From the NCBI RefSeq assembly GCF_016899425.1, contig NZ_CP045994.1:1488001-1552000 (forward strand): a stretch of 64,000 nt of DNA, written 5' to 3'. Source of the stretch: Burkholderia sp. MS389. Its GTDB lineage: Bacteria > Pseudomonadota > Gammaproteobacteria > Burkholderiales > Burkholderiaceae. Made by a program: the position numbers and the translations under genes. The notes below the pieces were generated by a model that was not told where the DNA came from, did no database searches, and saw nothing but the letters and a program-made list of their open reading frames with translations. Position 1 is the stretch's first letter. Each line of letters starts with the position of its first letter. Shown one piece after another: positions 8,786 through 17,293 of the stretch.

Positions 8786-8841
8786 TTCGTTCGTCCGGGC
8801 CGGTAGCATGGGCCGGCCCGTTCGCGGTGACGGCGATGCCG

Positions 8842-10428
8842 TTACAGGTTCGGCGACAGCGCGAGCGCGTTCGTCAGGTCGCCCATCGGCTGCGCGCCGT
8901 TCGCCTTCAGCGCGTCGTCGCGCTGCTGCAGGCCCGCGAGGCGCGGCAGCGAGAAGCGGCGCGTGATGAAGCGCAGGATCGAGCCCGTGTCGTACTGCGT
9001 GTGGTCGACGAAGCCCTTCTTCGCATACGGCGACACGATCAGCGCCGGAATGCGCGTGCCCGGGCCCCAGCGATCGGCATTCGGCGGCGTCGCATGATCC
9101 CAGAAGCCGCCGTTTTCGTCGTACGTGACGACCACGACCATGTTCTTCCATTGCGGGCTGGCCTGCAGGTGCGCGATCACGTCGGCGATGTGCTGATCGC
9201 CGGACGTGACGTCCGTGTAGCCCGGGTGCTCGTTCAGGTTGCCTTGCGGCTTGTAGAACGTGACCTGCGGCAACGCGCCCGCATCGATCGCCTTGATGAA
9301 CTCGGCGCCGTTCGCGCCGCCGTCGAGCAGGTGCTGCGCACGGCTCGCGGTGCCCGGCGCCTGGTTCGCGAAGTAGTTGAACGGCTGGTGGTGCGGCTGG
9401 AAGTTCGGCGTCGACAGGTCGGCGCCGTAGATCACGTTCGACGTGCCGTTCTGGCTCGCCTGCAGCGCCTGGCCCCACGCGCCGGAATACCACGCCCACG
9501 ACACGCCCGCGTTGGTCATCAGGTCGCCGATGTTGGTCGCCGTCTGCGGCGGCATCGTCGACGGATTGGCCGGGTCTGCGAGCAGCGGGTCGCCGCCCGC
9601 GGCCGCCTTGTTGCCGCTCGGCTGATACGCCGGCTGCATCGTGTTGATGCCGTAGAAGTCGGGCGTCAGCGCGCCGTCGTTGACGAACTTCGGCGGGCCG
9701 CTCAGCGCGGAGGCCGGCGAGTTCGTCGCGACCTTCAGCGACTTGCCGTCGGCGTTCAGGACTGCGATCTTGCCGGCCGCCGGGCTCTTGTCGGCGTTCG
9801 GGTAGTACGGCGCGCACGCGCAGACCAGGTACTGGTGGTTCAGGAACGAACCGCCGAACGCGCCCATGAAGAAGTTGTCGGCGAGCACGTACTGCTGCGC
9901 GATCTTCCACAGCGGCAGCTTCGACGGATCGGCCGTGTAATGGCCCATCGTCAGGCCGCCGGCATCGGTCCATGCGGCGTACATGTCGTTCTTGCCGCCG
10001 TTGATCTGCATCTGGTCCTGGTAGAAGCGGTGCACGATGTCGCGCGTCGCGATGCTCATCGACTGGTTGAAGCCTTTCGGATCGTCGATCGCGAACGGCG
10101 CGTTCGGCAGGTTCGCCGTCATCGCCTCGGTCACCGCCGGCGTGATGCCGGTCGCGGTCAGGCCGCCCCAGATCTTCGGCAGCGTCGCCATCGTCGAGCC
10201 GTCGCGGTCCTTCTGCACCGAGTTCGCGGCCGTCGCGTTCTGCAGACCGTTCGCGCCCGGGAAGTTGCCGTACAGGTTGTCGAAGCTGCGGTTTTCCGCG
10301 TAGATCACGACGACGTTCTTGACGGCCGACAGGCCCTGTTGCGTAACGTCGTCGCCGCCGCAGGCGGTCAGGCTGAGCGCGGCCGCGAGGGCGATCGGCG
10401 TGTAGCGAATCCAGGCGTGCTTCTTCAT
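8842..10428 (-). CDS. acpA: Acid phosphatase / phospholipase C-type phosphoesterase, lipoprotein
   Basis: A 528-residue phosphoesterase of the family that contains phospholipase C and Francisella AcpA. A lipobox (LTAC, Cys 23) ends a short signal peptide, so the enzyme is predicted to be a lipoprotein. The N-terminal catalytic block VVVIYAENRSFDNLYGNFPG (about 38-57) and the later EHPGYTD and VTYDENGGFWDHATPP blocks match this metal-dependent alkaline-phosphatase-like fold. I start at the ATG at 10428, which follows GAGAGA; the open frame extends 32 codons upstream without signal-peptide character. It would release phosphate from phosphate esters in the envelope. The gene is divergent from the peroxidase gene, with Pho-box-like repeats between them. 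Confidence 0.8.
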   Translation of the reverse strand: MKKHAWIRYTPIALAAALSLTACGGDDVTQQGLSAVKNVVVIYAENRSFDNLYGNFPGANGLQNATAANSVQKDRDGSTMATLPKIWGGLTATGITPAVTEAMTANLPNAPFAIDDPKGFNQSMSIATRDIVHRFYQDQMQINGGKNDMYAAWTDAGGLTMGHYTADPSKLPLWKIAQQYVLADNFFMGAFGGSFLNHQYLVCACAPYYPNADKSPAAGKIAVLNADGKSLKVATNSPASALSGPPKFVNDGALTPDFYGINTMQPAYQPSGNKAAAGGDPLLADPANPSTMPPQTATNIGDLMTNAGVSWAWYSGAWGQALQASQNGTSNVIYGADLSTPNFQPHHQPFNYFANQAPGTASRAQHLLDGGANGAEFIKAIDAGALPQVTFYKPQGNLNEHPGYTDVTSGDQHIADVIAHLQASPQWKNMVVVVTYDENGGFWDHATPPNADRWGPGTRIPALIVSPYAKKGFVDHTQYDTGSILRFITRRFSLPRLAGLQQRDDALKANGAQPMGDLTNALALSPNL

Positions 10429-10560
10429 GCGATGTTCTCTCTCATTCGTCGTTGGTCGCGTGTGGGAACCGGGTGGCGGAAGGGCCGGCGCACGAACCTC
10501 GCGGTACCGCCCGGCTGCGCGCATTATCTGGAACCGATTTGACAGCCGGGTGTAGGGGCG

Positions 10561-10615
10561 CTTTCAATTGACTGTCGGTGGAACGTCATTGAACGGTCAC
10601 GGGACTGACATAAGC
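10561..10615. promoter_or_regulatory. Tandem array of Pho-box-like 11-bp repeats
   Basis: Five consecutive heptamers spaced exactly 11 bp apart resemble the PhoB half-site CTGTCAT: CTTTCAA (10561), CTGTCGG (10572), ACGTCAT (10583), CGGTCAC (10594) and CTGACAT (10605), each followed by a 4-bp spacer. This 7+4 spacing is the architecture of PhoB sites. The repeats lie between the phosphatase gene and the peroxidase gene and read in the direction of the peroxidase, whose start is 38 bp further on. Binding by PhoB is inferred from pattern and context. Confidence 0.55.
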
Positions 10616-10649
10616 TCCGGCCGATTGCCCACCGCTACCCGAACAACGA

Positions 10650-11999
10650 ATGCACACCCTGCTGAAATCCTTCGCGTTCGCGCGATCGCTGATCCCTGCC
10701 GCGGCGACGCTCGCGGTGGCCGGCGCGCTCGCGGCGCTCGCCGGTTGCGATGCGCAGCCCGGCACGACTGCATCGGCCGCGTCCGTCGTACCGGCGGCCC
10801 AGGCCGCGCCGGCCAGCCCGGCGGTCGCGCCGGCCGGCCAGCCGCAGACGCGCGCGCAGGTGTTCGAGGGCGTGAAGCAGATGACGGCGCTCGGCAAGCA
10901 GCTGTTCTTCGATCCGTCGCTGTCCGGGTCCGGCAAGCTCGCTTGCGCGTCGTGCCACAGCGCCGAGCATGCGTTCGGACCGCCGAACGCGCTGTCGGTG
11001 CAGCTCGGCGGCGACGACATGCACCGTACCGGCTTTCGCGCGGTGCCGTCGCTGAAGTACCTGCGCGGCATCCCGCCGTTCAGCGAGCACTTCCACGATT
11101 CGCCGGACGAAGGGGACGAAAGCATCGACGCGGGTCCGACCGGCGGATTGACCTGGGACGGTCGCGTCGATACGCGCGATGCGCAGGCGCGCATTCCGCT
11201 CACGTCGCCGTTCGAGATGAGCAGTTCGCCCGCACGGGTCGCGAAGGCGGTTCGCGCCGCGCCGTATGCCGATGCATTCCGCAAGGCGTTCGGCGAAACG
11301 GCGCTCGGCGATGACCAGGCGACGTTCGGTGCGGTGCTCCGCGCGCTCGACGCATTCCAGCAGCAGCCGGCGCTCTTCGATCCGTACACGAGCAAATACG
11401 ACGCGTATCTGGCCGGCCACGCACAGCTCACGCCCGCGGAGCTGCACGGGCTGCAGCTGTTCAACGACGAGAAGAAGGGCAACTGCGCGAGCTGTCACAT
11501 CAGCCAACGCACGCTCGAAGGCGGCCCGCCGCAGTTCAGCGATTTCGGGCTGATCGCGATCGCGGTGCCGCGCAACCGCGCGCTGCCCGTCAATCGCGAC
11601 CCGCGCTTCCACGATCTCGGCGCCTGCGGCCCCGAACGCACCGACCTGAAGGGGCGCGACGAATTCTGCGGGCTGTTCCGCACGCCGTCGCTGCGCAACG
11701 TCGCGCTGCGCAAGACGTTCTTCCACAACGGCGTCTATCACTCGCTCGAGGACGTGATGCGCTTCTACGTCGAGCGCGACATCCATCCGGAGAAGTTCTA
11801 CCCGGTCGTGCACGGCAAGGTGCAGATCTACGACGATTTGCCGAAGCGCTACTGGCCGAACATCAACCGCGAGCCGCCGTTCGACCGCAAGCGCGGCGAC
11901 CCGCCGGCGCTGAACGCGGCCGAGATCAAGGATGTGATCGCGTTCCTCGGCACGCTGACTGACGGATATCAGCAAACGGCCGCGTTAGCCAAGCCGTAG
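10650..11999 (+). CDS. Di-haem cytochrome c peroxidase / MauG family lipoprotein
   Basis: A 449-residue protein with a signal peptide and lipobox (LAGC, Cys 33), an Ala/Pro-rich linker, and two c-type haem attachment motifs, CASCH at 99-103 and CASCH at about 279-283, in the arrangement of bacterial di-haem peroxidases and MauG-like enzymes. The family reduces H2O2 or carries out high-valent oxidations in the periplasm using electrons from small cytochromes. GCGRT-like and FRTPSLRNVALRKTFFHNG segments typical of the family are present. It is divergent from the acid phosphatase, and the pair may be phosphate-regulated together. There is no obvious Shine-Dalgarno at the ATG. Confidence 0.85.
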   Translation: MHTLLKSFAFARSLIPAAATLAVAGALAALAGCDAQPGTTASAASVVPAAQAAPASPAVAPAGQPQTRAQVFEGVKQMTALGKQLFFDPSLSGSGKLACASCHSAEHAFGPPNALSVQLGGDDMHRTGFRAVPSLKYLRGIPPFSEHFHDSPDEGDESIDAGPTGGLTWDGRVDTRDAQARIPLTSPFEMSSSPARVAKAVRAAPYADAFRKAFGETALGDDQATFGAVLRALDAFQQQPALFDPYTSKYDAYLAGHAQLTPAELHGLQLFNDEKKGNCASCHISQRTLEGGPPQFSDFGLIAIAVPRNRALPVNRDPRFHDLGACGPERTDLKGRDEFCGLFRTPSLRNVALRKTFFHNGVYHSLEDVMRFYVERDIHPEKFYPVVHGKVQIYDDLPKRYWPNINREPPFDRKRGDPPALNAAEIKDVIAFLGTLTDGYQQTAALAKP

Positions 12000-12124
12000 A
12001 AGGCGTTCACTGCAGCACGCATGCTATGCTCGCTCGCTGACGGTCGTGGCGCGCGCCGGAGGGCCGGCCCCCGGTTCGCCGGCATGCGCCACGCCGTTCG
12101 ATCGAACATCCAAGGAGAAAAAAC

Positions 12125-12511
12125 ATGTCGATGCGTGCATCCCTTTCCGTCGTCACGCGCGTGCTGGCCGGCGCCGCGTGCGCAGGCGCGATGCTGCCCG
12201 CCCATGCACAGAACAACCTGAACTTCCTGAACGACACGCCGATCAGCTATTTCAGCAAGACCGATCGCGCGTCGCTGTCCAAGGCGGTCGTGCAGGCGCG
12301 CGACGAAGGCAAGGACGGCGAAACCACGACATGGCAGAGCAGCGGCCGCGGCACGCAGATCGACGCGAAGCTCACGCCAAGCACGACCGAGACGGACGGC
12401 AAGACCTGCCGCGAAATCGCGACCGAAATCACCGCGAAGGGCCAGACGATGACGCTCAAGCCCGTCTACTGCAAGACGGCCGCGGGCAAGTGGCAGCTGC
12501 AGAAGCGCTGA
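12125..12511 (+). CDS. Small exported protein of unknown function
   Basis: A 128-residue protein with a signal peptide ending at AHA-QNN (about residue 29) and a small mature domain that contains two Cys (TCREI and VYCKT), likely a disulfide. The C-terminal region resembles the surface-antigen-type domain of RT0821/Lpp0805-like proteins (ETDGKTCREI followed by a strand with Cys), but that is a weak resemblance. AAGGAG 7 nt before the ATG supports this start over an in-frame ATG two codons later. It precedes the NUDIX gene by 8 bp and may share its transcript. Confidence 0.7.
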   Translation: MSMRASLSVVTRVLAGAACAGAMLPAHAQNNLNFLNDTPISYFSKTDRASLSKAVVQARDEGKDGETTTWQSSGRGTQIDAKLTPSTTETDGKTCREIATEITAKGQTMTLKPVYCKTAAGKWQLQKR

Positions 12512-12519
12512 GCACGCAC

Positions 12520-12993
12520 GTGACGAAGCGGGGCGGCGCGCCGCGCACGGTGTCGTGCGGCGTCGTGATCCTCGATGCGGATGGCCGCGTGTTCCTCGCG
12601 CACGCGACGGACACCACGCACTGGGACATCCCGAAGGGGCAGGGCGAGCCGGGCGAGACGCCGGCCGACGCCGCGCTGCGCGAACTGCTCGAGGAAACCG
12701 GCATCGAGTTCGCGCCGGCGCGCTTGCTCGATCTGGGCCGCTTCGCGTACCGGCACGACAAGGATCTGCACCTGTTCGCGGTGCAGGTGGCCGACGGCGA
12801 GATCGATCCCGCGCAGTGCACGTGTACGTCGCTGTTTCCGAGCCGTCGCGACGGCTCGATGATTCCCGAGATGGACGCGTACCGCTGGACCGTGCCGGGC
12901 GACGTCGACACCTATGCGAGCCGCAGTCTCGCGCGGCTGTTTCGTACGAAGCTGTCGCTGGTGGAGTTGCATCGGCGATTGTCGGGTGCGTGA
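12520..12993 (+). CDS. NUDIX hydrolase
   Basis: A 157-residue cytosolic protein with a complete NUDIX box (G-x5-E-x7-REL-x-EE-x-G) within GQGEPGETPADAALRELLEE, residues about 43-62, preceded by the usual strand and followed by a short C-terminal region. It would hydrolyse a nucleoside diphosphate linked to another moiety; the substrate cannot be told from sequence. The proposed start is a GTG at 12520, 8 bp after the upstream stop, because no ATG exists before the conserved N-terminal strand; the frame continues upstream without family similarity. Translation probably depends on coupling to the upstream gene. Confidence 0.75.
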   Translation: MTKRGGAPRTVSCGVVILDADGRVFLAHATDTTHWDIPKGQGEPGETPADAALRELLEETGIEFAPARLLDLGRFAYRHDKDLHLFAVQVADGEIDPAQCTCTSLFPSRRDGSMIPEMDAYRWTVPGDVDTYASRSLARLFRTKLSLVELHRRLSGA

Positions 12994-13041
12994 ACGGGCG
13001 CCGCGGCTTCCACGCCTGCCGTCCTTCGGCGCACGCCCATG

Positions 13042-13069
13042 AAAAAACCGGCCCTCGAGCCGGTTTTTT
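13042..13069. terminator. Bidirectional rho-independent terminator
   Basis: AAAAAACCGGC and GCCGGTTTTTT form an 11-bp perfect stem with a 6-nt loop between the convergent NUDIX and glnS genes. The A- and T-tracts allow termination from both sides. Flanking GCCCATG/CATGGGC extends the palindrome. Confidence 0.9.
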
Positions 13070-13127
13070 TCATGGGCAGGCAGCGGGGCGACTTGCGAAG
13101 CCGCCCGCCGCCGCGCGGAGCAGGCCG

Positions 13128-14837
13128 TCAGGCCGGCTTGCCCCAGCTGTCGCGCAGCCCGACGATCCGGTTGAACACCGGCTTGCCCGGCTTCGAATCG
13201 ACACGGTCTGCAACAAAGTAGCCGTGGCGCTCGAACTGCAGGCGCGTTTCCGGCGCGACATCGCCGTTGCCCGGCTCGACGTACGCCTGCACGATCTTCT
13301 TCGAATCGGGGTTCAGCGCCTCGAGGAAGTTCGAGCCGCCCGCGTCCGGGTGCGGCTCCTTGAACAGGCGGTCGTAGATCCGCACTTCGGCCGGCTGCGC
13401 GTGCTTCGCGCTGACCCAGTGGATGTTGCCCTTGACCTTGTACGTGTTCGCGCCTTCGGTGCCCGACTTGCTGTCCGGGAAGTAGTTGCAGTGCACGGCC
13501 GTCACGTTGCCGTCGGCGTCCTTGTCGAAGCCCGTGCATTCGATCACGTAGCCGTAGCGCAGGCGCACCTTGTTGCCCGGGAACAGCCGGAAATAGCCCT
13601 TCGGCGGATTCTCGACGAAATCCTCGCGCTCGATCCACAGCTCGCGCGAGATCGGGAACGTGCGCACGCCGCGGTCCGGATGGTGCGGATGCACGGGCGC
13701 CGTGCACGCTTCCTCGAGGTCTTCCGGATAGTTGTCGATCACGAGCTTCAGCGGATCGAGCACCGCGACCGTGCGCGCGGCCTTGTCGTCGAGGTCGTCG
13801 CGCAGCGCGCCTTCGAAGATGCTCATGTCGATCCACGAATCGATCTTCGTCACGCCGATCCGCTCGCAGAACAGGTGGATGCTCTCCGGCGTGAAGCCGC
13901 GGCGGCGCACGCCGACGATCGTCGGCATCCGCGGGTCGTCCCAGCCGTCGACGTGGCCTTCGGTGACGAGCTGCAGCAGCTTGCGCTTGCTGGTGATCGC
14001 GTACGTGAGATTCAGCCGCGAGAATTCGATTTGTTGCGGCAGCGGACGCGCGAACACGCCGGCTTCCGCGAGTTCGTTCAGCACCCAGTCGTACAGCGGG
14101 CGGTGATCCTCGAATTCGAGCGTGCACAGCGAGTGCGTGATGCCTTCGAGCGCATCCGAGATGCAGTGCGTGTAGTCGTACATCGGATACACGCACCAGG
14201 CGTCGCCGGTGCGGTAGTGGTGCGCGTAGCGGATCCGGTAGATCACCGGGTCGCGCATGTTCATGTTCGGCGACGCCATGTCGATCTTCGCGCGCAGCAC
14301 GTGCTCGCCTTCCTTGAACTCGCCGGCCTTCATGCGGCGGAACAGGTCGAGGTTTTCCTCGGGCGAGCGGTCGCGGAACGGCGACGGCTTGCCGCCTTCG
14401 GTCAGCGAGCCGCGATTCGCGCGCATTTCGTCGGCGCTCTGGCTGTCGACGTACGCCTTGCCGCGCTGGATCAGCAACTCGGCGAACTCGTACAGCTTGT
14501 CGTAGTAGTCGCTCGCGAAATACTGGTGATCGACCGCGTCCTTGCGCCAGTCGAAGCCGAGCCAGCGCACCGCGTCGACGATCGAGTCGACGTATTCGAC
14601 GCTTTCCTTTTCCGGGTTCGTGTCGTCGAAGCGCAGGTGGCACACGCCGCCGTAGTCGCGCGCGACGCTGAAGTTCAGGCAGATGCTCTTCGCGTGGCCG
14701 ATGTGCAGATAGCCGTTCGGCTCGGGCGGGAAGCGCGTCTCGACGCGGCCGCCCCATTTGCCGGTGCGGTTGTCGTCGTCGATGATGTTGCGGATGAAAT
14801 TGGAAGCCGCGGGGGCGTCGTTGCGTTCGGTGCTCAT
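13128..14837 (-). CDS. glnS: Glutaminyl-tRNA synthetase
   Basis: A 569-residue class I synthetase that charges tRNA-Gln with glutamine. The N-terminal catalytic Rossmann fold carries PEPNGYLHIGHAKS with the HIGH motif at residues 45-48; the second signature is the SKR-type variant (AITSKRKLLQL). The anticodon-binding beta-barrels at the C-terminus include the IRWVSA-like and SGNFLEALNPDS-like segments expected of GlnRS. Length matches bacterial GlnRS. The N-terminal STERNDAPAASNFIRNIIDD start is canonical. Its presence implies direct Gln-tRNA charging. The gene is convergent with the NUDIX gene across the terminator. Confidence 0.97.
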   Translation of the reverse strand: MSTERNDAPAASNFIRNIIDDDNRTGKWGGRVETRFPPEPNGYLHIGHAKSICLNFSVARDYGGVCHLRFDDTNPEKESVEYVDSIVDAVRWLGFDWRKDAVDHQYFASDYYDKLYEFAELLIQRGKAYVDSQSADEMRANRGSLTEGGKPSPFRDRSPEENLDLFRRMKAGEFKEGEHVLRAKIDMASPNMNMRDPVIYRIRYAHHYRTGDAWCVYPMYDYTHCISDALEGITHSLCTLEFEDHRPLYDWVLNELAEAGVFARPLPQQIEFSRLNLTYAITSKRKLLQLVTEGHVDGWDDPRMPTIVGVRRRGFTPESIHLFCERIGVTKIDSWIDMSIFEGALRDDLDDKAARTVAVLDPLKLVIDNYPEDLEEACTAPVHPHHPDRGVRTFPISRELWIEREDFVENPPKGYFRLFPGNKVRLRYGYVIECTGFDKDADGNVTAVHCNYFPDSKSGTEGANTYKVKGNIHWVSAKHAQPAEVRIYDRLFKEPHPDAGGSNFLEALNPDSKKIVQAYVEPGNGDVAPETRLQFERHGYFVADRVDSKPGKPVFNRIVGLRDSWGKPA

Positions 14838-15091
14838 GCGGTTGGCGTCAGGGTTGTGTCGGCGCGTCGCGCCGGTTTAATCCTGTAATTCTACCTGACC
14901 GGGGTCCGTCCCGCGCGGGCTGCCGGTCGGGCGCCGTCGGTTCGCGATGCGTATCGCAATATATCGAGTGTGTGTCGGCTGTAACACGACGTAAATCGGA
15001 TTGCGGGCGTCGTTCGGCTTTTCCTATGATGGCTTCACCGATTCAATGCCGCCAATCGCGATTTTTGCGAGGCGGGAGGAAGCCAACAATC

Positions 15092-15301
15092 ATGATGAAG
15101 AAGACCACTTTTCTCGTTCGTACCGCGGTGATCGTCGCGGCCCTGTCGCAACTCGGCGCCTGCGCGATGACGCATACGCAGCGTAACGCCGGTATCGGCG
15201 CGGCCGCGGGTGGCGCGCTGGGCTACCTGATCACCGGCGGCCCGGTCGGCACGGTCGCCGGCGCGGCGGCAGGCGGCCTGGTCGGCGCCGGCGTACGCTG
15301 A
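15092..15301 (+). CDS. Small glycine-zipper lipoprotein
   Basis: A 69-residue lipoprotein. A basic start (MMKKT), a hydrophobic core and a lipobox LGAC (Cys 24) are followed by a glycine/alanine-rich stretch from GIGAAAGGALGYL onward, the glycine-zipper pattern of OsmB-like and Rick_17kDa-type small lipoproteins. GGGAGGA lies about 11 nt before the first of two adjacent ATGs. Such proteins are usually envelope-stress or osmotically induced; that is family knowledge and not shown here. It stands alone, with a 254-bp upstream gap after glnS in which I see no other gene. Confidence 0.8.
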   Translation: MMKKTTFLVRTAVIVAALSQLGACAMTHTQRNAGIGAAAGGALGYLITGGPVGTVAGAAAGGLVGAGVR

Positions 15302-15480
15302 TTCACGCCGGCGGGCGTACCCGACCGCCGGCCCCTGGTCGTGACGCCTGGCTGAGTGCGTCACGACCGCTCGAAGGTCACGCACATCCCCCGGATTTTG
15401 ACAGGCACCATCAGGGAGAGGCGGGTGTGCGACACTGCGTCGACGCTACAACACGATTCCATTCGTCGACGAATCCTTCC

Positions 15481-16035
15481 ATGACCGACCCCGTCGTTTT
15501 CGTCTTGCCCGGCTACGCCAATTCGGGCCCGCTTCACTGGCAGAGCCGCTGGGAGCGCGCCGATCCGCGTTTCGTGCGGATTGCGATGCCGGACTGGAAC
15601 CACGCGTTTCGCAACGGCTGGTGTCGCGCGCTCGACCGGGCGGTCGAAGCCGCGCGCGGGCCCGTGCTGATCGCCGGCCACAGCCTCGGTACGCTGACCA
15701 CCGCATGGTGGGCGACCCGCTACGCGCGGCCGGCCGCGCTCGCGAAAGTGCGCGGCGCGCTGCTCGTCGCATTGCCCGATCCGGCCTGGCCCGTGTTTCC
15801 GGCTGACGCGCACGGCTTCGGCCCGGTGCCGCACGAGCGGTTGCCGTTTCCGACCTGCGTGGTTGCGAGCAGCGACGATCCGTACGGTTCGATCGCGTTC
15901 GCACGCGGCTGCGCGAACGCGTGGGGCAGCACGTTCCATAACGTCGGCCCGCGCGGCCACATCAACGCCGACAGCGGGCTCGGCGACTGGCCGCAAGCGC
16001 GCGGCTGGCTCGATGCGCTGGGGACCACGGACTGA
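15481..16035 (+). CDS. RBBP9/YdeN family serine hydrolase
   Basis: A 184-residue alpha/beta hydrolase. The oxyanion-hole strand VFVLPGYANSGPLHWQ at the N-terminus, the nucleophile elbow GHSLG near residue 63, the acid in SSDDPYG and the base in PRGHINADSG complete the Ser-Asp-His triad in the order and spacing typical of the YdeN/RBBP9 group. It has no signal peptide. Substrate is unknown. The start at 15481 places the family's first strand right after Met; an upstream ATG at 15427 adds non-family residues. Confidence 0.8.
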   Translation: MTDPVVFVLPGYANSGPLHWQSRWERADPRFVRIAMPDWNHAFRNGWCRALDRAVEAARGPVLIAGHSLGTLTTAWWATRYARPAALAKVRGALLVALPDPAWPVFPADAHGFGPVPHERLPFPTCVVASSDDPYGSIAFARGCANAWGSTFHNVGPRGHINADSGLGDWPQARGWLDALGTTD

Positions 16036-16245
16036 CCGCCGGTCGTGGTTCACCGAATCGGACACCTTTTTTAACAAAGCGCGAATCTCATGCGACGCGT
16101 CGCGGCGGTACGTGCGCCTTGCTGCCCGTACGATTGGCTTGGGCGCGACAGGCAACCGACTGCATTGTGTGACGAACCCCATGACTTCGTGATCGGCCGG
16201 GCCGATAAAGTGACGGTCTATTCAATTCGATCGGAAGGACGGGCC

Positions 16246-16674
16246 ATGTCGAGCGGCGCAAGGCGGAATCAGCAGGTCGGTGGAATAAGATCGCCGGCGG
16301 CGAAACGAATCGTCGTTCACCTCTCGAGTCAGAGCGTGGAGGCGTTTGACGGGGCGGCGAGGGTGTTCCGCTTCGATTGTGTGACTGGAGATAGTGAGCA
16401 TCCGACCGATCGTGGTGCCTTTCGCATCATGCAGAAATACCGGTTCTATCGCAGTCGTGCCTATAACGTGCAAATGGATTACGCGATGTTCTTCACGGGA
16501 GACGGCAAAGCGCTTCATCAATACCACGGGCCGATGCCGCTGTCGCTTGTGAGAATGGCGCGCAATACCGTCAGCGACTGGTTCGGATCGCACGGCTGCG
16601 TACGTCTGGCCGAGGCCGATGCGAAACGACTGTACGAGTGGGCTCCGATGGGAACCGTGGTGCAGGTATCGTGA
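16246..16674 (+). CDS. L,D-transpeptidase (YkuD domain) lacking a signal peptide
   Basis: A 142-residue protein that is almost only a YkuD domain. The catalytic motif SHGCVRL has Cys 118 and His 116, with the upstream His 94 in HQYHGPM, as needed to cleave and join peptidoglycan stem peptides through a thioester. GGAAGGA 7 nt upstream fixes the ATG at 16246. There is no signal peptide or membrane segment from this start, and the only upstream alternative (ATG at 16090) does not encode one either, so export must use another route if the substrate is peptidoglycan. Base composition is visibly less GC-rich than the neighbours. The stop overlaps the next start (GTGA). Confidence 0.75.
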   Translation: MSSGARRNQQVGGIRSPAAKRIVVHLSSQSVEAFDGAARVFRFDCVTGDSEHPTDRGAFRIMQKYRFYRSRAYNVQMDYAMFFTGDGKALHQYHGPMPLSLVRMARNTVSDWFGSHGCVRLAEADAKRLYEWAPMGTVVQVS

Positions 16675-17252
16675 AGAGCGCATTGGCAACGCGATTCGCG
16701 ATCCCGTGTCTGGCGATGCTGGTCGGTCTGCTCGCCGGTTTCGGCTGGCGCAGCCTCGCCGACTGGACCGACAGCCGCATACGGATCGATCCCGGCACCG
16801 AGCTGTTCGGCGTGCTGCCCGACGAGGTGATGTCGCTGACCTATACGACCGCCGCGCTGACGCTGGCCGCGCAGCGCTCACAGCCCGCGGCGCGGTTCGC
16901 CGTGCAGGTGACTTATGCAGACGGCCGTGCCCCCCGGCAATGCATGGCGTCGGCGGATCTGGCCGGGCATCTTGGGTCCTTTTCGACGATCGTCGCGCAA
17001 CGACAGGTCGATCTGGCCGACCTCGCGCGCGAATTTCCACGGCAGATCGGGCGGCTGGACATCCGTGATCGCATCGCGTCCGAGCCGCCGCTGTCGCTCG
17101 TCTTTCTGGCCGCGGCGGATTCGGACGCGGTCGCCGTTACCGTCGACAGTCTGTCGGTCGGGCACGGTGGTTACGCGGCCGTCGTGCGTTCGCCATCGCG
17201 CGCGGCGCTTGCGGCGCTGGCCGGCGGCTGCGAGACGCTGGCCCGGCGCTGA
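16671..17252 (+). CDS. Membrane-anchored protein coupled to the L,D-transpeptidase
   Basis: A 193-residue protein of unknown function. An N-terminal signal anchor (LATRFAIPCLAMLVGLLAGF) is followed by a soluble, presumably periplasmic domain with Cys in PRQCMAS and near the C-terminus (GGCETLARR) that could form a disulfide. The GTG start overlaps the stop of the transpeptidase gene (GTGA at 16671-16674), so the two are translated together. I do not recognise the family. It could be an anchor, an inhibitor or an immunity-type partner for the transpeptidase; the sequence does not decide among these. Confidence 0.65.
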   Translation: MKSALATRFAIPCLAMLVGLLAGFGWRSLADWTDSRIRIDPGTELFGVLPDEVMSLTYTTAALTLAAQRSQPAARFAVQVTYADGRAPRQCMASADLAGHLGSFSTIVAQRQVDLADLAREFPRQIGRLDIRDRIASEPPLSLVFLAAADSDAVAVTVDSLSVGHGGYAAVVRSPSRAALAALAGGCETLARR

Positions 17253-17254
17253 CC

Positions 17255-17278
17255 GGCCGGGGTCCCCCCGTTCCGGCC
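17255..17278. terminator. Short hairpin between convergent genes
   Basis: GGCCGG (17255-17260) pairs with CCGGCC (17273-17278) across a 12-nt loop between the convergent membrane-protein and CoA-transferase genes. The stem is short and lacks a T-tract. Confidence 0.3.
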
Positions 17279-17293
17279 CGCCGCTGCGCCGCG

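Noticed and set aside
16246..16674. Identity as the T6SS effector Tlde1
   Set aside because: The motif is that of ordinary YkuD enzymes (SHGCVR with an upstream His), and nothing else of the Tlde1 family is visible; kept only as a hypothesis for an effector-like role.
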